A DNA stretch of 64,000 nucleotides from CAZYMF01 sp964648215 (GCA_964648215.1 CAZYMF010000001.1:1-64000); one strand, 5' to 3'. Shown: positions 54,050 through 63,600, counted from the stretch's first letter. Notes: a model not told the origin generated them from the sequence alone. Numbers and translations: made by a program.

Positions 54050-54490
54050 ATGCGCGGCGTTGTCGTAGTGGCGATTGTGCTTGGCTTTGGCGTGGCGTGG
54101 GCCGAAGGGCCGAAGGCCGAACCGCCACCGGTGATTCTGGATCTGGGGCCGGTGCAGCCGACGCCCGCGCCCACCCCGGAGCCCGCCACGCGCCGCCGCC
54201 TGATCACCAGCATCACCATTCAGAACGGTGCGAGCGGCGAGACCATCGTCAACTTCGAGGCGACGGACGTAGCCGATGAGGGCAAGGGGAAGTTTCACAC
54301 CATCGCCTCGGCACGTTACTCGTTGAGCGACGATCGCGCCAAGCTGAAACCTCTGAGCAAGAAGATCCTCGAGCAGATTCGGGTCCTCGAACGCGACATG
54401 CTGGACTTCGCCGAGGTGGCCGGGCCGCCCAAGGCGCGGCCGCCGCTGCTCAGCGAGCCCGACTCCGGCAGCCAGCCGTCGATGCGTTAG
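54050..54490 (+). CDS. Small exported protein of unknown function
   Basis: 146 residues from ATG 54050, seven bases after GAGGAG; ATG 54035 would add five residues. Signal peptide (ends AWAEG), a Pro-rich spacer QPTPAPTPEPA, then a beta/helix domain RRRLITSITIQNGASGETIV and KPLSKKILEQIRVLERDMLD. No recognised family. Ends 21 bases from the convergent giant gene. Confidence 0.7.
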   Translation: MRGVVVVAIVLGFGVAWAEGPKAEPPPVILDLGPVQPTPAPTPEPATRRRLITSITIQNGASGETIVNFEATDVADEGKGKFHTIASARYSLSDDRAKLKPLSKKILEQIRVLERDMLDFAEVAGPPKARPPLLSEPDSGSQPSMR

Positions 54491-54511
54491 CCGCGCCGCG
54501 CCGGACCGGGC

Positions 54512-57500
54512 TCAGAGCAGCGGCATCAGCGCCGTGACATCGGCGGCGGTGATCCGGCCGTCGGCGTTGATATCGGCGCGCGGATCGGGCGCGGGCTGGA
54601 AGATCGCCTCGATCACGAGCGCCACGTCCAGCTGATCGGTGCGGCCGTCGCCGTTGACGTCCCCGGGCACCGGCGTGGGGGTCGGCGACGGTCCCGTCGG
54701 CGTGGCGGTCGGGGTGGCGGTCGGGGTGCCGGTGCGTGTGGGGGTCGCGGTGAGGCTCGGCGTGAACGACGCCGTCGGCGTGGGCGAGAACGTAGGGGTC
54801 ACGGTGGGCGCCGGGGTCTGGGCCGTGCCCGAGAAGAAGCGACCGTAGAGCAGCAGGTTGCGCAGCGCGGCGCCGTCCGAGCTCGTTCTCCCCGGCCAGC
54901 AGTAGGCCAACGTGGTGACGATCACCTTGCCGTTGCCGTGCGGGTACTCGATCCACGTCGGCCCGGCGGAGCTCTGCAGCAGCACCGTCGCGTTGGCGGG
55001 AACGTTGAGCAGGACGCCGTTGTCGGTCGTGCCCCAGCCGAGAAAGTCTGCGGCGGTCAGGCTCTCACCGCCGTAGCCGAGACCGCTGATGTAGGGGTGG
55101 TCGAGGTCGAGGATCTGCTCCGTGTCCCGCCCCGGGTTGGCGGGTAGGAAGCCGACGCCGTCCGGGGCGATGTTGTCCTGCTGGAGGTTGTTGCCAGCGG
55201 CGTTGGCGACGTTGATGATCGCTACGCCACCGAGAGCGACGAAACGCTCGATGTACCCGCCCTGAGCGCTCAGCTGGCGCAGCGTGTCGTAGTCGCTCTG
55301 GGCGAGACTGGGAGCGATGTAGATGCCCTGGTAGGTTTGCTGGTCGCGCACCGGGTCGTGAAATTGGGGGTTCTGCAGCTGTGTGAGCTGTGGGTTGCCG
55401 CTCGTCTGCATGAGCAGGAGCGACTCGTCCGTGGTGCAGCTCCACTGGTTGGTGACGGTTATCGGGATGAGATAGTCGTTACGGGGGAACGACGTCGGCG
55501 TTGCCGTCGGCGGCGTGCCGGTGACCGTCGGGGTGTTGGTCGGGGTCATCGTCGGCGAGGTGGAAGGCGTCGCCGTCGGCGTGGCGCTCGGCGTCCGGGT
55601 CGGCGTGTCGGACGGCGTCGCCGTCGGCGGCGGCGAGAGCGTCATCGTGGGTGTCGCCGTCACGGTCGGGGTCGCGCTCGAGGTGGGCGTGACGGTGGCA
55701 GTCGGGGTCGAGCTTGGCGTGCCGGTCAGCGTCGGCGACGTGGTGATCGTCGGCGTCGCCGTGGGCGTGGGCGTCGAGGAGATCGTCGGCGTGCTGGTGA
55801 CGGTGGGCGTCGAGGACATCGTCGGCGTGCTGGTGGCGGTGGTGCTGGCGGTGGGGGATGCGGTTCGCGTGGGCGTGGTGGTGTTGGTCGCCGTCGCGGT
55901 CGCCGTCGGGATCGGCGTGTCGGTCGGGGTGGTCGTCGGCGTATGCGTCGCCGTCGCCGTGGCCGTCGCCGTCGCGCTCGGAGTCGCTGTCGGGCTCGGG
56001 GTCGGGGTGTCGGTGCCGGTCGCGGTGACGCTCGGGCTGGGTGTGACGCTCGGCGTGGCCGTGGGCGGAATGCCGAGGTCGTCGTACGCAACCTCCAGGA
56101 TCGCTTGTTTCAGGAAGTTCTTGGTGCCGGTGAGCGAGCTGCGTATGCCGATCTCGGTGGCGTCGAGGTCGGCGAGGGTCCACGACAGGTTGGTGACGGG
56201 GTTGTGCTCGTCGACCCGCGCAAACCCTTGCACGAAGCCGCTGAGGTCGACCAGGAAATCGTTCGAATCAGTTCCGGCCTGCCCACCGCAGGCGACGGAG
56301 TCAGTGCGTAGAAAGAGGGACGTGGTCGGATTCGGCCCGTCGGGGTTTTCCGCGGCCACGAACACGCTCTTGGCGGCGAGGATACGGCCGGCGACGTCCA
56401 GCGAGGCGAGCGGTGTGTGACAGAACGAGGCCCACTGGTTGGGCTGGAGCGCCTGCAGCTGGGGCGGGCCCAGGGAGAGAGTCGGGGGGCGAGCGTTCAC
56501 GCAGGTGTAGTCGCCGTTGTCGCCGCACGTGGTGCTGCTGGGGAACCACTGCCTGTAGTTTCCGTCGGCTGACGGCAGCGCGCCGGCGATCCGGACGTTG
56601 GTCGGCCAGGTGTCGGTTCGGGAGATGGTGTGATCGTCCCAGATCAGCGGAAGGTCGAAGGCGGCCGTCTCGTCGGCACCGATGCGGGTGCTGCTGATCG
56701 ACTGGGTCGAGGCGTTCGTGCCGAAGATCGCCGGCGCGCCATTGATGTGCAGCTCCACGGTGTCGCCGAAGCCCACCGCCTTGTACTGGAGCTCGTAGTG
56801 GGTGAAGGCCGGACAGTGTAGCAGCGGCAGGACCGAGCGACCGATCTCCATGCCGTTCACCGTGACGATGGCGTGCCAATTGGTATCGAGCAGCATCGCG
56901 ACGACCGAGGTGCCGTTGGCCTGCCAGGAGCGGACACGGCGGGGGGTCGTGAACCCGAGGCTGTCGGCGATGCGGCAAGCGTAGATTCCGTCGGTGAACA
57001 CGGCGGTCGGGGAGCTCATCTGCACGCTGGCGATCTGAGTTGCCGTCGATCCCACCGTGGTCTCGAGCGCGTATAGGCCGCTGTGAGCGGCGCCCTGGGT
57101 CTTCGGAATCACCTGCGCCGTCCCCGTGTAGTCCTCGAGCCAGCCGGCCTCGAAGCCGTTCATGCGATCGATGTTGCGCAGCGTCGGTGCCGTCGGGCTG
57201 GGCGTTGCCGTTCGCGTGAAGGTCGGGGTGATGGTCGGGGTCGCGCTCGCCGTGAAGGTCGGCGAGGCCGTCGGCGTCGCGGTCGGGGTTCGGGTCAGAG
57301 TGGGGGTGAAGGTCCAGGTGGATGTCGGCGTGTTGGTGAACGTCGGGGTCGACGTCGGTGTCGGCGTGATGGTCGGTGTGCTCGAGGGCGTGTTGGTCGC
57401 CGTGCTCGTCGGCGTGGGGGTGAATGTCGGCGTGCTCGTGTTCGTGAACGTGGCCGTGTTGGTGGCCGTTTGTGTGGGGGTGGGCGTGAGCGTCGGAGTG

Positions 57501-58903
57501 GAAGTCAGTGTCGGAGTGGAAGTCAGTGTCGCGGTGTTGGTGGCCGTCGCCGACGGCGTCGCGGTCGGCGTCGGCGTCGGCGTCAGCGTCGGGCTCGGCG
57601 TCATCGTCGGCGTAAGCGTTGGCGTGGCGGTTGTCGTGGGGCTGGGTGTTGGTGTCGGCGTTCTTGTCGGCGTCGCGGTCGGCGTCGGCGACGGGAAGCC
57701 CGTCGTGTCGAAGGCGACCTCGCGCAGCAACTGCGTGACCTGGGCAGCCCCGGTGCCGCCGGTGTAGGTCATCAAGGTCGCCAGATGATCGATGTCGCTG
57801 TTGGTCCAATCCTCACCGTTGTAGGGATTGGTGGTATCGATGCGGCCGTAGGCGGTGAAGGCGCTGCTCAGGGAGAAGCTCGACGCGAGTGCCTCAGCGC
57901 CGCTGCTGCCGCCGCAGGCGGATGCGTTCAAGAGCAATGTCAGGTCGGTGTTGGCCGAGCCGGTGGCGACGCTCGCCGTCATCAGCGTCTTGACGCCGAG
58001 AATGTTGCCGAAGATGCCGGCCAGGCTGGTGGGCGCATGGCAGAAGGAGTCGCTGGCGTTCTGCACCGCTGACGAGAGGAAGCTGATGCCACCGTCCGGA
58101 GGCCGCTCGGCGATGCAGCCGATCGTGGTGAGGCAGCCATTCCGCGTCCAGGTGTTGTCGCCGGCCGTCATCGTGGGCGCGAGGTTGACGATCTGGACGG
58201 CTCCCGGAAACGTCGCTGTTTGGGCGATGCTGTGGTCGTCCCAGACGATCTGCAGATCGCCGGTTTCGGTGTCGTCGTCGGGGCCGATGTCGGTGGTGGC
58301 GACCGCGGGGATCGGGCCGGGGGAGCTCACGTTGTTGACCGCGTTGCGGTTGATGCGCAGGGTGACCTGAGGTGATGGTGTGCCGACATACTGGACTTCG
58401 ACACGGGTAAATGTCGGGCAGGCGCTGATGGCCATGTTGATCGGAGAGATGGCGATCGTGCTGCCCAGAACCCGGAGCTCGACGGTCCTGCTGCCGTTGA
58501 GATACAGCGCCACCGCCGGACTAGATCCCGACCCCCAGCTACGAATGCGCCGGGCGGAGGCGGGGTTGCTCTGCACGCAGAGCCAGATGCCGTCCGTGAA
58601 CGTCGTGGAGGGCTGGCTCAGGTCTACCGAAACGTACTCGGAGGCGCCGGAGGAGGCGTCGGTCAGCAGGCCCCAGCTACCACTGTGGGCGGTGGCATCG
58701 CCGCTGGGAGAGCCGAAGGCGGCGTAGTCCTCGGCCCCACCACCCTCGAAGCCGTTGAAGCGATCGAAATCGCGGGCTGCCCTGGCGGTGGCGGGCAGGA
58801 CGAAAAGCACCGCCAGAACAAAGGCAAGGCCGGTCGCGTGGCGGAACCGCCTTTGCCGTGAGTGAGGCCGTCTGGCCCTTGCTGTGGCCGATTCTACGAG
58901 CAT
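54512..58903 (-). CDS. Giant exported protein: two duplicated beta-sandwich-like modules, GATase-like domain, dockerin
   Basis: 1463 residues from ATG 58903. Signal peptide about 1-44. Module 1 (45-400) and module 2 (572-945) are tandem duplicates: both open DRFNGFE / DRMNGFE, share IVWDDHSI / LIWDDHTI and SFCHAPTSLAG / SFCHTPLASLD, and end REVAFD / LEVAYD. They look like LamG/concanavalin-type folds. Thr-Pro linkers lie at 402-571, 945-1137 and 1359-1414. Residues 1137-1355 resemble a glutamine-amidotransferase/ThuA-like fold (GGYIERFVALGGVAIINVAN, GWGTTDNGVLLN). The C-terminus is a dockerin (DVNGDGRTDQLD, DINADGRITAAD). Surface-exposed; role unknown. Confidence 0.85.
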   Translation of the reverse strand: MLVESATARARRPHSRQRRFRHATGLAFVLAVLFVLPATARAARDFDRFNGFEGGGAEDYAAFGSPSGDATAHSGSWGLLTDASSGASEYVSVDLSQPSTTFTDGIWLCVQSNPASARRIRSWGSGSSPAVALYLNGSRTVELRVLGSTIAISPINMAISACPTFTRVEVQYVGTPSPQVTLRINRNAVNNVSSPGPIPAVATTDIGPDDDTETGDLQIVWDDHSIAQTATFPGAVQIVNLAPTMTAGDNTWTRNGCLTTIGCIAERPPDGGISFLSSAVQNASDSFCHAPTSLAGIFGNILGVKTLMTASVATGSANTDLTLLLNASACGGSSGAEALASSFSLSSAFTAYGRIDTTNPYNGEDWTNSDIDHLATLMTYTGGTGAAQVTQLLREVAFDTTGFPSPTPTATPTRTPTPTPSPTTTATPTLTPTMTPSPTLTPTPTPTATPSATATNTATLTSTPTLTSTPTLTPTPTQTATNTATFTNTSTPTFTPTPTSTATNTPSSTPTITPTPTSTPTFTNTPTSTWTFTPTLTRTPTATPTASPTFTASATPTITPTFTRTATPSPTAPTLRNIDRMNGFEAGWLEDYTGTAQVIPKTQGAAHSGLYALETTVGSTATQIASVQMSSPTAVFTDGIYACRIADSLGFTTPRRVRSWQANGTSVVAMLLDTNWHAIVTVNGMEIGRSVLPLLHCPAFTHYELQYKAVGFGDTVELHINGAPAIFGTNASTQSISSTRIGADETAAFDLPLIWDDHTISRTDTWPTNVRIAGALPSADGNYRQWFPSSTTCGDNGDYTCVNARPPTLSLGPPQLQALQPNQWASFCHTPLASLDVAGRILAAKSVFVAAENPDGPNPTTSLFLRTDSVACGGQAGTDSNDFLVDLSGFVQGFARVDEHNPVTNLSWTLADLDATEIGIRSSLTGTKNFLKQAILEVAYDDLGIPPTATPSVTPSPSVTATGTDTPTPSPTATPSATATATATATHTPTTTPTDTPIPTATATATNTTTPTRTASPTASTTATSTPTMSSTPTVTSTPTISSTPTPTATPTITTSPTLTGTPSSTPTATVTPTSSATPTVTATPTMTLSPPPTATPSDTPTRTPSATPTATPSTSPTMTPTNTPTVTGTPPTATPTSFPRNDYLIPITVTNQWSCTTDESLLLMQTSGNPQLTQLQNPQFHDPVRDQQTYQGIYIAPSLAQSDYDTLRQLSAQGGYIERFVALGGVAIINVANAAGNNLQQDNIAPDGVGFLPANPGRDTEQILDLDHPYISGLGYGGESLTAADFLGWGTTDNGVLLNVPANATVLLQSSAGPTWIEYPHGNGKVIVTTLAYCWPGRTSSDGAALRNLLLYGRFFSGTAQTPAPTVTPTFSPTPTASFTPSLTATPTRTGTPTATPTATPTGPSPTPTPVPGDVNGDGRTDQLDVALVIEAIFQPAPDPRADINADGRITAADVTALMPLL
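55493..56062 (-). repeat. Thr-Pro linker-coding minisatellite
   Basis: Encodes the second linker (about 190 residues) of the giant protein; near-period-12 DNA built from ACG and CCG-type codons with GTC/GGC on the opposite strand. Confidence 0.8.
57189..57698 (-). repeat. Thr-Pro linker-coding minisatellite
   Basis: Encodes the first linker (about 170 residues) of the giant protein. Same codon style as the other linkers, with some internal exact repeats around 57490-57530. Confidence 0.8.
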
Positions 58904-58969
58904 GAAGCTTCGTTGACTCGCTAGAGGCCCTCTGATAGCTAGGCCGCGCCTCCGGCACAAGCATGCCCC

Positions 58970-60256
58970 ATGAAATTCCCCGCCGTGAAAGGGTTTCGCG
59001 ACGTCCTCCCGGACGAGAGCGCGCGCTGGACGTGGATCGAGCAGCAGGCGCGCGCGGTCTTCCATAGGTACAACGTCTCCGAGATCCGCATTCCGATCGT
59101 CGAGCGCACCAGCCTCTTTACCCGCTCCATCGGCGACACCACGGACATCGTGGAAAAGGAAATGTACACGTTCCAGGACCGAGATGGTACCTCTCTGTCG
59201 CTGCGCCCGGAGGGCACGGCCTCGGTGGTGCGCGCCTATGTCGAGCACGCGGTGGCGCAGCAGGAGCCGGTGTCCAAATGGTTCTACCTGGGGCCCATGT
59301 TTCGCCGCGAGCGACCGCAGAAGGGGCGGCTGCGTCAGTTCTCGCAGATCGGGGTCGAGGTCATCGGCCGCGAGGATGCGGCGGCGGATGCGGAGGTGTT
59401 GCTGCTGTTGCACGACATCCTCGACGGCTTGCGCGTCTCCGGCGTCGAGGTGCAGATCAACTCGCTCGGTTGCCCGCAGTGCCGCCCGGCCTATCGCACG
59501 CTGCTGACCGCCTACGGCGAAGCGCGCCGTGACCGGTTGTGCGAGAACTGCCAGCGCCGGCTCGAGCGCAACCCGCTGCGTCTCCTCGACTGCAAGACGC
59601 CGTCGTGCCAGGAGACGACCGCCGATGCGCCGACGATGCTCGACCACCTGTGTGCGGACTGCGCCGAGCACTTCGCCGCGGTGCGCGCGATCCTGGCGCG
59701 GGAGCGGGTCGAGCCGACGGTGAATCCGCGAATCGTCCGCGGCCTCGATTACTACAATCGCACCGCCTTCGAGGTGCTGGCTCCCGGGCTGGGAGCGCAG
59801 AACGCGGTCGGCGCCGGCGGGCGTTACGACGGCCTGGTGCGCGACCTGGGCGGACCCGACGTCGGCGGGATCGGCTTCGCCCTCGGCGTCGAGCGCCTGG
59901 TCATGGTGCTGCCGGAGATGCCCGCGGGGGATGCCCCCGAGGTTTTTCTCTGCCCGCTGGGGCCGGCGGCGGAAGCGGAGGCCATGCACCTGGCGCACCG
60001 CATGCGTCGCGAGGACATGCGGGTGGAGGTCGACGCGGCGGGCAAGAGTCTGAAGAGTCAGATGCGGCGCGCGGATCGCAGCGGCGCGCGCTACGCTCTC
60101 ATCATCGGTGAGGACGAGCTGGCGCAGCAGGCGGCGACGGTCCGCGACATGATCGCCAAGCGCGACTACCCGAAGGCGGTACCGCTGGCGCTCTCCGGCG
60201 GCGAGCTGCGCGCCGCTCTGGCGCGGCTGGACACAGAGGCTGCGGCGCCGGCGTGA
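58970..60256 (+). CDS. hisS: Histidine-tRNA ligase
   Basis: 428 residues. Class II motifs: GFRDVLPDESARW, RPEGTASVVRAYVEH, MFRRERPQKGRLRQFSQIG (motif 2), RGLDYYNRTAFEV (His-binding), GGRYDGLVRDLGG and GVERLVMVLPE (motif 3), then an anticodon-binding domain. Charges tRNA-His in the cytosol. The four Cys pairs of the middle region (CPQC, CENC, CKTPSC, CADC) are usual for this long bacterial type. aspS follows, a common pairing. Confidence 0.97.
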   Translation: MKFPAVKGFRDVLPDESARWTWIEQQARAVFHRYNVSEIRIPIVERTSLFTRSIGDTTDIVEKEMYTFQDRDGTSLSLRPEGTASVVRAYVEHAVAQQEPVSKWFYLGPMFRRERPQKGRLRQFSQIGVEVIGREDAAADAEVLLLLHDILDGLRVSGVEVQINSLGCPQCRPAYRTLLTAYGEARRDRLCENCQRRLERNPLRLLDCKTPSCQETTADAPTMLDHLCADCAEHFAAVRAILARERVEPTVNPRIVRGLDYYNRTAFEVLAPGLGAQNAVGAGGRYDGLVRDLGGPDVGGIGFALGVERLVMVLPEMPAGDAPEVFLCPLGPAAEAEAMHLAHRMRREDMRVEVDAAGKSLKSQMRRADRSGARYALIIGEDELAQQAATVRDMIAKRDYPKAVPLALSGGELRAALARLDTEAAAPA

Positions 60257-60305
60257 GCGCCGGCGCGCGCGGACGGGATGGCGAGGGCGGCAAGGAGTGA
60301 GCGCA

Positions 60306-62072
60306 GTGGAACTGGGGGACTGGCAACGTAGCTGTTACGGGGGCACCCTGCGCGCCGGCGACGAGTCGCGCGAGGTGCTGCTGATGGGCTGGGTGAACGT
60401 CCGGCGCGATCACGGCGGCGTCATCTTCGTCGACCTGCGCGACCGCTCCGGCCTGGTGCAGCTCGTTTTCAATCCCGAGCGCAGCCCCGCGGCCCACGCG
60501 ATGGCCGGTGACCTGCGCGGCGAGTTCGTCATTGGCGCCCGCGGCACGGTGACGCGGCGCACCGCCGATACGGTGAATCCGAACATGCCGACCGGCGAGA
60601 TCGAGGTCATGGTCGACGAGCTGCGCATCCTGAACCGGGCGCGGCCGACCCCGTTCGCGATCGACGGCGGCGAGACCGTCACCGAGGCGACCCGGTTGAA
60701 GTACCGCTACCTGGATCTGCGCCGTCCGGCGATGCAGGACAACCTCATCCTCCGGCACCGCCTCACCAAGAGCGTGCGCGATTATCTCGACCGTCACGAC
60801 TTCCTCGAGATCGAGACGCCGGTGCTCGGCCGCAGCACGCCCGAGGGCGCGCGCGACTACCTCGTCCCCAGCCGCATCAGCCCGGGCGAGTTCTACGCCC
60901 TGCCGCAGTCGCCGCAGCTCTACAAGCAGCTGCTCATGGCCAGCGGCTACGATCGCTACTTTCAGATCGTGCGCTGCTTCCGCGACGAGGACCTGCGCGC
61001 CGACCGGCAACCGGAGTTCACCCAGATCGACCTGGAGATGTCGTTCGTCCGTCGCGACGACGTTCTGCTGCTGGTGGAGGGTATGCTCGCCGAGGTGTTT
61101 GCCCTGCGGGGCGTCGAGGTGCCGCGGCCGCTGCCACGGCTCACCTACGCCGAGGCCGTGGCGCGCTTTGGCACCGATCGGCCGGACATGCGCTTCGGCC
61201 TGGAGCTGGCGGAGATTACGCCGCTGGTGCGCGAGGTCGAGTTCAAGGTGTTCCGCGACGTGGCCGCGCGCGGCGGCATCGTCAAGGCGTTGCGCGTGCC
61301 GGACGGCTCGCGGCTGTCGCGCAAGGACCTCGACACCATGCCCGAGGTCGTCGCCCCGTACGGCGCCAAGGGCGTGGCCTGGGCGAAGCTGAATCCGGAC
61401 GGCTGGCAGTCGCCGATCGCCAAGTTCTTCACCCCCGAGCAGCGCGGCGCCATCGAGGAGGCGTGCGCGGCGGGCGTCGGCGACGTGGTGCTCTTCGTCG
61501 CCGACACCGACAAGGTGGTCAACGAGTCGCTGGCCGCCCTGCGGCTGCATCTCGGCCGCCTGCTCGGGCTGATCCCGGAGAACCGCTTCTCGTTCCTGTG
61601 GGTGACCGACTTCCCGCTGCTGGAGTACTCGGCGGAGGAGAAGCGCTACACCGCGGTGCACCATCCGTTCACCGCGCCGGCGGCCGACGATCTGGATCGC
61701 CTCGAAAGCGATCCCGGGGCGGTGCGGGCGCAGGCCTACGACGTGGTGCTGAACGGCACCGAGCTCGGTGGCGGCAGCATCCGTATCCACCGCCCCGACG
61801 TGCAGGCGCGGGTGTTCGCCCTGCTCGGCATCAGCGAGACCGAGGCGCGCAACAAGTTCGGCTTCCTGCTCGACGCGCTCGCCTACGGCGCCCCGCCTCA
61901 CGGCGGTCTGGCCCTCGGCCTCGATCGGTTGTGCATGCTGCTGTGCGGCGCGGACTCGATTCGGGACGTTATCGCGTTTCCGAAGACGCAGCGCGCGGCC
62001 GACCTGATGACCGAGGCGCCGAGCCCGGTCGACCCGCGCCAGCTGCGGGATCTCGGGCTGAGGCTGGCATGA
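60306..62072 (+). CDS. aspS: Aspartate-tRNA ligase, probably non-discriminating
   Basis: 588 residues. GTG 60306 is eight bases from AAGGAG; the in-frame GTG 60297 overlaps it. It has the OB-fold anticodon domain, class II catalytic blocks (RCFRDEDLRADRQPEFTQID, GLALGLDRLCMLLCG) and the GAD insertion domain. In the anticodon domain the sequence is RRDHGGVIF: a histidine here marks non-discriminating AspRS in Pseudomonas-type enzymes, whereas discriminating ones have leucine. If so, Asn-tRNA would be made indirectly with GatCAB. The stop overlaps the next start (ATGA). Confidence 0.96.
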   Translation: MELGDWQRSCYGGTLRAGDESREVLLMGWVNVRRDHGGVIFVDLRDRSGLVQLVFNPERSPAAHAMAGDLRGEFVIGARGTVTRRTADTVNPNMPTGEIEVMVDELRILNRARPTPFAIDGGETVTEATRLKYRYLDLRRPAMQDNLILRHRLTKSVRDYLDRHDFLEIETPVLGRSTPEGARDYLVPSRISPGEFYALPQSPQLYKQLLMASGYDRYFQIVRCFRDEDLRADRQPEFTQIDLEMSFVRRDDVLLLVEGMLAEVFALRGVEVPRPLPRLTYAEAVARFGTDRPDMRFGLELAEITPLVREVEFKVFRDVAARGGIVKALRVPDGSRLSRKDLDTMPEVVAPYGAKGVAWAKLNPDGWQSPIAKFFTPEQRGAIEEACAAGVGDVVLFVADTDKVVNESLAALRLHLGRLLGLIPENRFSFLWVTDFPLLEYSAEEKRYTAVHHPFTAPAADDLDRLESDPGAVRAQAYDVVLNGTELGGGSIRIHRPDVQARVFALLGISETEARNKFGFLLDALAYGAPPHGGLALGLDRLCMLLCGADSIRDVIAFPKTQRAADLMTEAPSPVDPRQLRDLGLRLA

Positions 62073-62716
62073 CGAGCCGGGCAGGGTTCCTCGTCGCGCT
62101 GGTGTTGGCGCTCGCGTCGAGCGGCTGCGGCATCGTGCGCCGCGGCCAGCCGGAGGCGGCGCTACCGCCGGTTCATCTGATCGCCGTGCTGCCGATCGTG
62201 GGCGCCGCGGAGTCGCCGCAACCGAAGACGGTTACGGTCGAGGTCGGCTCCGCGCCGTTGCCGGCGGATGCGGCGCGGGTGGTGACGGCACAGATCTACG
62301 GCGTCATGGCGAGCTCGCCGGAGTGGCGTTTCGTCCCCGACCTGGTGACCGCGCAGGCGCTGCACGGCGTGCCGCCCGACGAGGACCTGGCGAAGAGGGC
62401 GCGGGCGCTGGGAAAGGCGGTGGGGGCGGATTCGGTTTTGTATGGCACCGTTTCGCGCTATCGCGAGCGCGAGGGCACCGAGCTGGGCGCGCGCGAGCCG
62501 GCCTCGGTGTCGTTCCGCCTGTCTTTGTTCTCGCTGGCCAGCGGCAAGACGGTGTGGAGCGAGAGCTTCGACAAGACGCAGCAGCCGCTGAGCTCGGATC
62601 TGTTCAACTGGTGGATGTTCTGGCGCGCCGGACCGCACTGGTTTTCGGCGCCGGAGCTGACGCGCCTGGGGGTCGAGAGGCTGCTGGGCAACCTGCGAGA
62701 TCGGTTGGAGGAGTAG
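62069..62716 (+). CDS. Lipoprotein of the LpoB/CsgG-like periplasmic type
   Basis: 215 residues. Lipobox in LALASSGCGI. The mature part reads LIAVLPIVGAA, AAQ-type ARVVTAQIYGVMASSPEWRF, KAVGADSVLYGTVSRYRERE and SLASGKTVWSESFDK. This is the general pattern of outer-membrane lipoproteins such as LpoB or the DUF799/GNA1162 group, which help assemble or activate envelope machinery. Exact family unproven. Translationally coupled to aspS. Confidence 0.75.
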   Translation: MTSRAGFLVALVLALASSGCGIVRRGQPEAALPPVHLIAVLPIVGAAESPQPKTVTVEVGSAPLPADAARVVTAQIYGVMASSPEWRFVPDLVTAQALHGVPPDEDLAKRARALGKAVGADSVLYGTVSRYREREGTELGAREPASVSFRLSLFSLASGKTVWSESFDKTQQPLSSDLFNWWMFWRAGPHWFSAPELTRLGVERLLGNLRDRLEE

Positions 62717-62726
62717 AGACCCGGGC

Positions 62727-63578
62727 ATGCGCATCGTGCTCATCGGAAGCAGCGGGCAGCTGGCGAAGGACCTGTTGCCGCTCCTGGGCGAGCACGACGT
62801 CGTTGCTCTGTCGCACGCGGATCTCGAGCTGCGCGACCACGCCGCGGTGCAGGCGCGCTTGGAGCGGGAGCGCCCCGCCGTGGTGATCAATACCGCGGCC
62901 TTTCACCGCGTCGATCATTGTGAGGTGGCGGTCGAGGATGCCTTCGCGGTCAACGCGCTCGCGGTGCTGAACCTGGCGCGCTGGTGCGAGCGACACGGCG
63001 CCGCCCTGGTGCACTTCAGCACCGACTACGTCTTCGCGGGCGACAGCGGCTCCGCCTGCGGCGAGGCCGATCTGCCCCGGCCGCTGAGTGTGTACGCGGC
63101 GTCGAAGCTGGCGGGCGAGTATCTCGCGCGGCAGGCGTGTTCCCGTCACTTCATCATCCGGACGTGTGGTCTGTACGGGCGGGCCGGTCGCACGACGATG
63201 GGGGGTAACTTCGTCGAGACCATGCTGCGCCTGGCGCGGGAGGGCAGGCCGATTCGCGTGGTCGACGACCAGGTCGTCGGTCCGACGGCCACGGCCGATC
63301 TGGCGCCGAAGGTGATCGAGGTGCTCCGGCGCGCCGACTATGGCCTCTACCACATCACCAACTCGGGCGCGTGCTCGTGGTTCGAGTTCGCCGCGGCGAT
63401 CTTCGAGCTCGCCGGGGTCGCGGCCGATTTGAAGCCGGTCAGCTCACAGGAATTCGCGGCGCCGGCTCGCCGGCCCGCGTACTCCGTGCTGCGTCACGAC
63501 CATCTCGCCGCGCTCGGCCTGGACGACATGCCCGGGTGGCGGGAGGGGCTGGCTCGCTACCTGCGGCCCGACGGGTGA
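62727..63578 (+). CDS. rfbD: dTDP-4-dehydrorhamnose reductase
   Basis: 283 residues. Extended SDR with VLIGSSGQLAKDLLPLLG, NTAAFHRVDHCE, HFSTDYVFAG, YAASKLAGEYLARQ (Tyr/Lys) and TCGLYGRAGRTTMGGNFVET. It makes dTDP-L-rhamnose for surface glycan. The other rml genes are not in the window. It follows the lipoprotein by ten bases. Confidence 0.93.
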   Translation: MRIVLIGSSGQLAKDLLPLLGEHDVVALSHADLELRDHAAVQARLERERPAVVINTAAFHRVDHCEVAVEDAFAVNALAVLNLARWCERHGAALVHFSTDYVFAGDSGSACGEADLPRPLSVYAASKLAGEYLARQACSRHFIIRTCGLYGRAGRTTMGGNFVETMLRLAREGRPIRVVDDQVVGPTATADLAPKVIEVLRRADYGLYHITNSGACSWFEFAAAIFELAGVAADLKPVSSQEFAAPARRPAYSVLRHDHLAALGLDDMPGWREGLARYLRPDG

Positions 63579-63600
63579 GCGCAAGCGGGCGGGCGGGCGC

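Noticed and set aside
52705..57698. CRISPR-like array
   Set aside because: The repeats are codon-period linkers inside genes with no spacers, and no cas genes are nearby.
58904..59998. Upstream in-frame extension of the giant protein by 365 codons
   Set aside because: It is antisense to hisS and Arg-rich; the signal peptide after ATG 58903 marks the real start.
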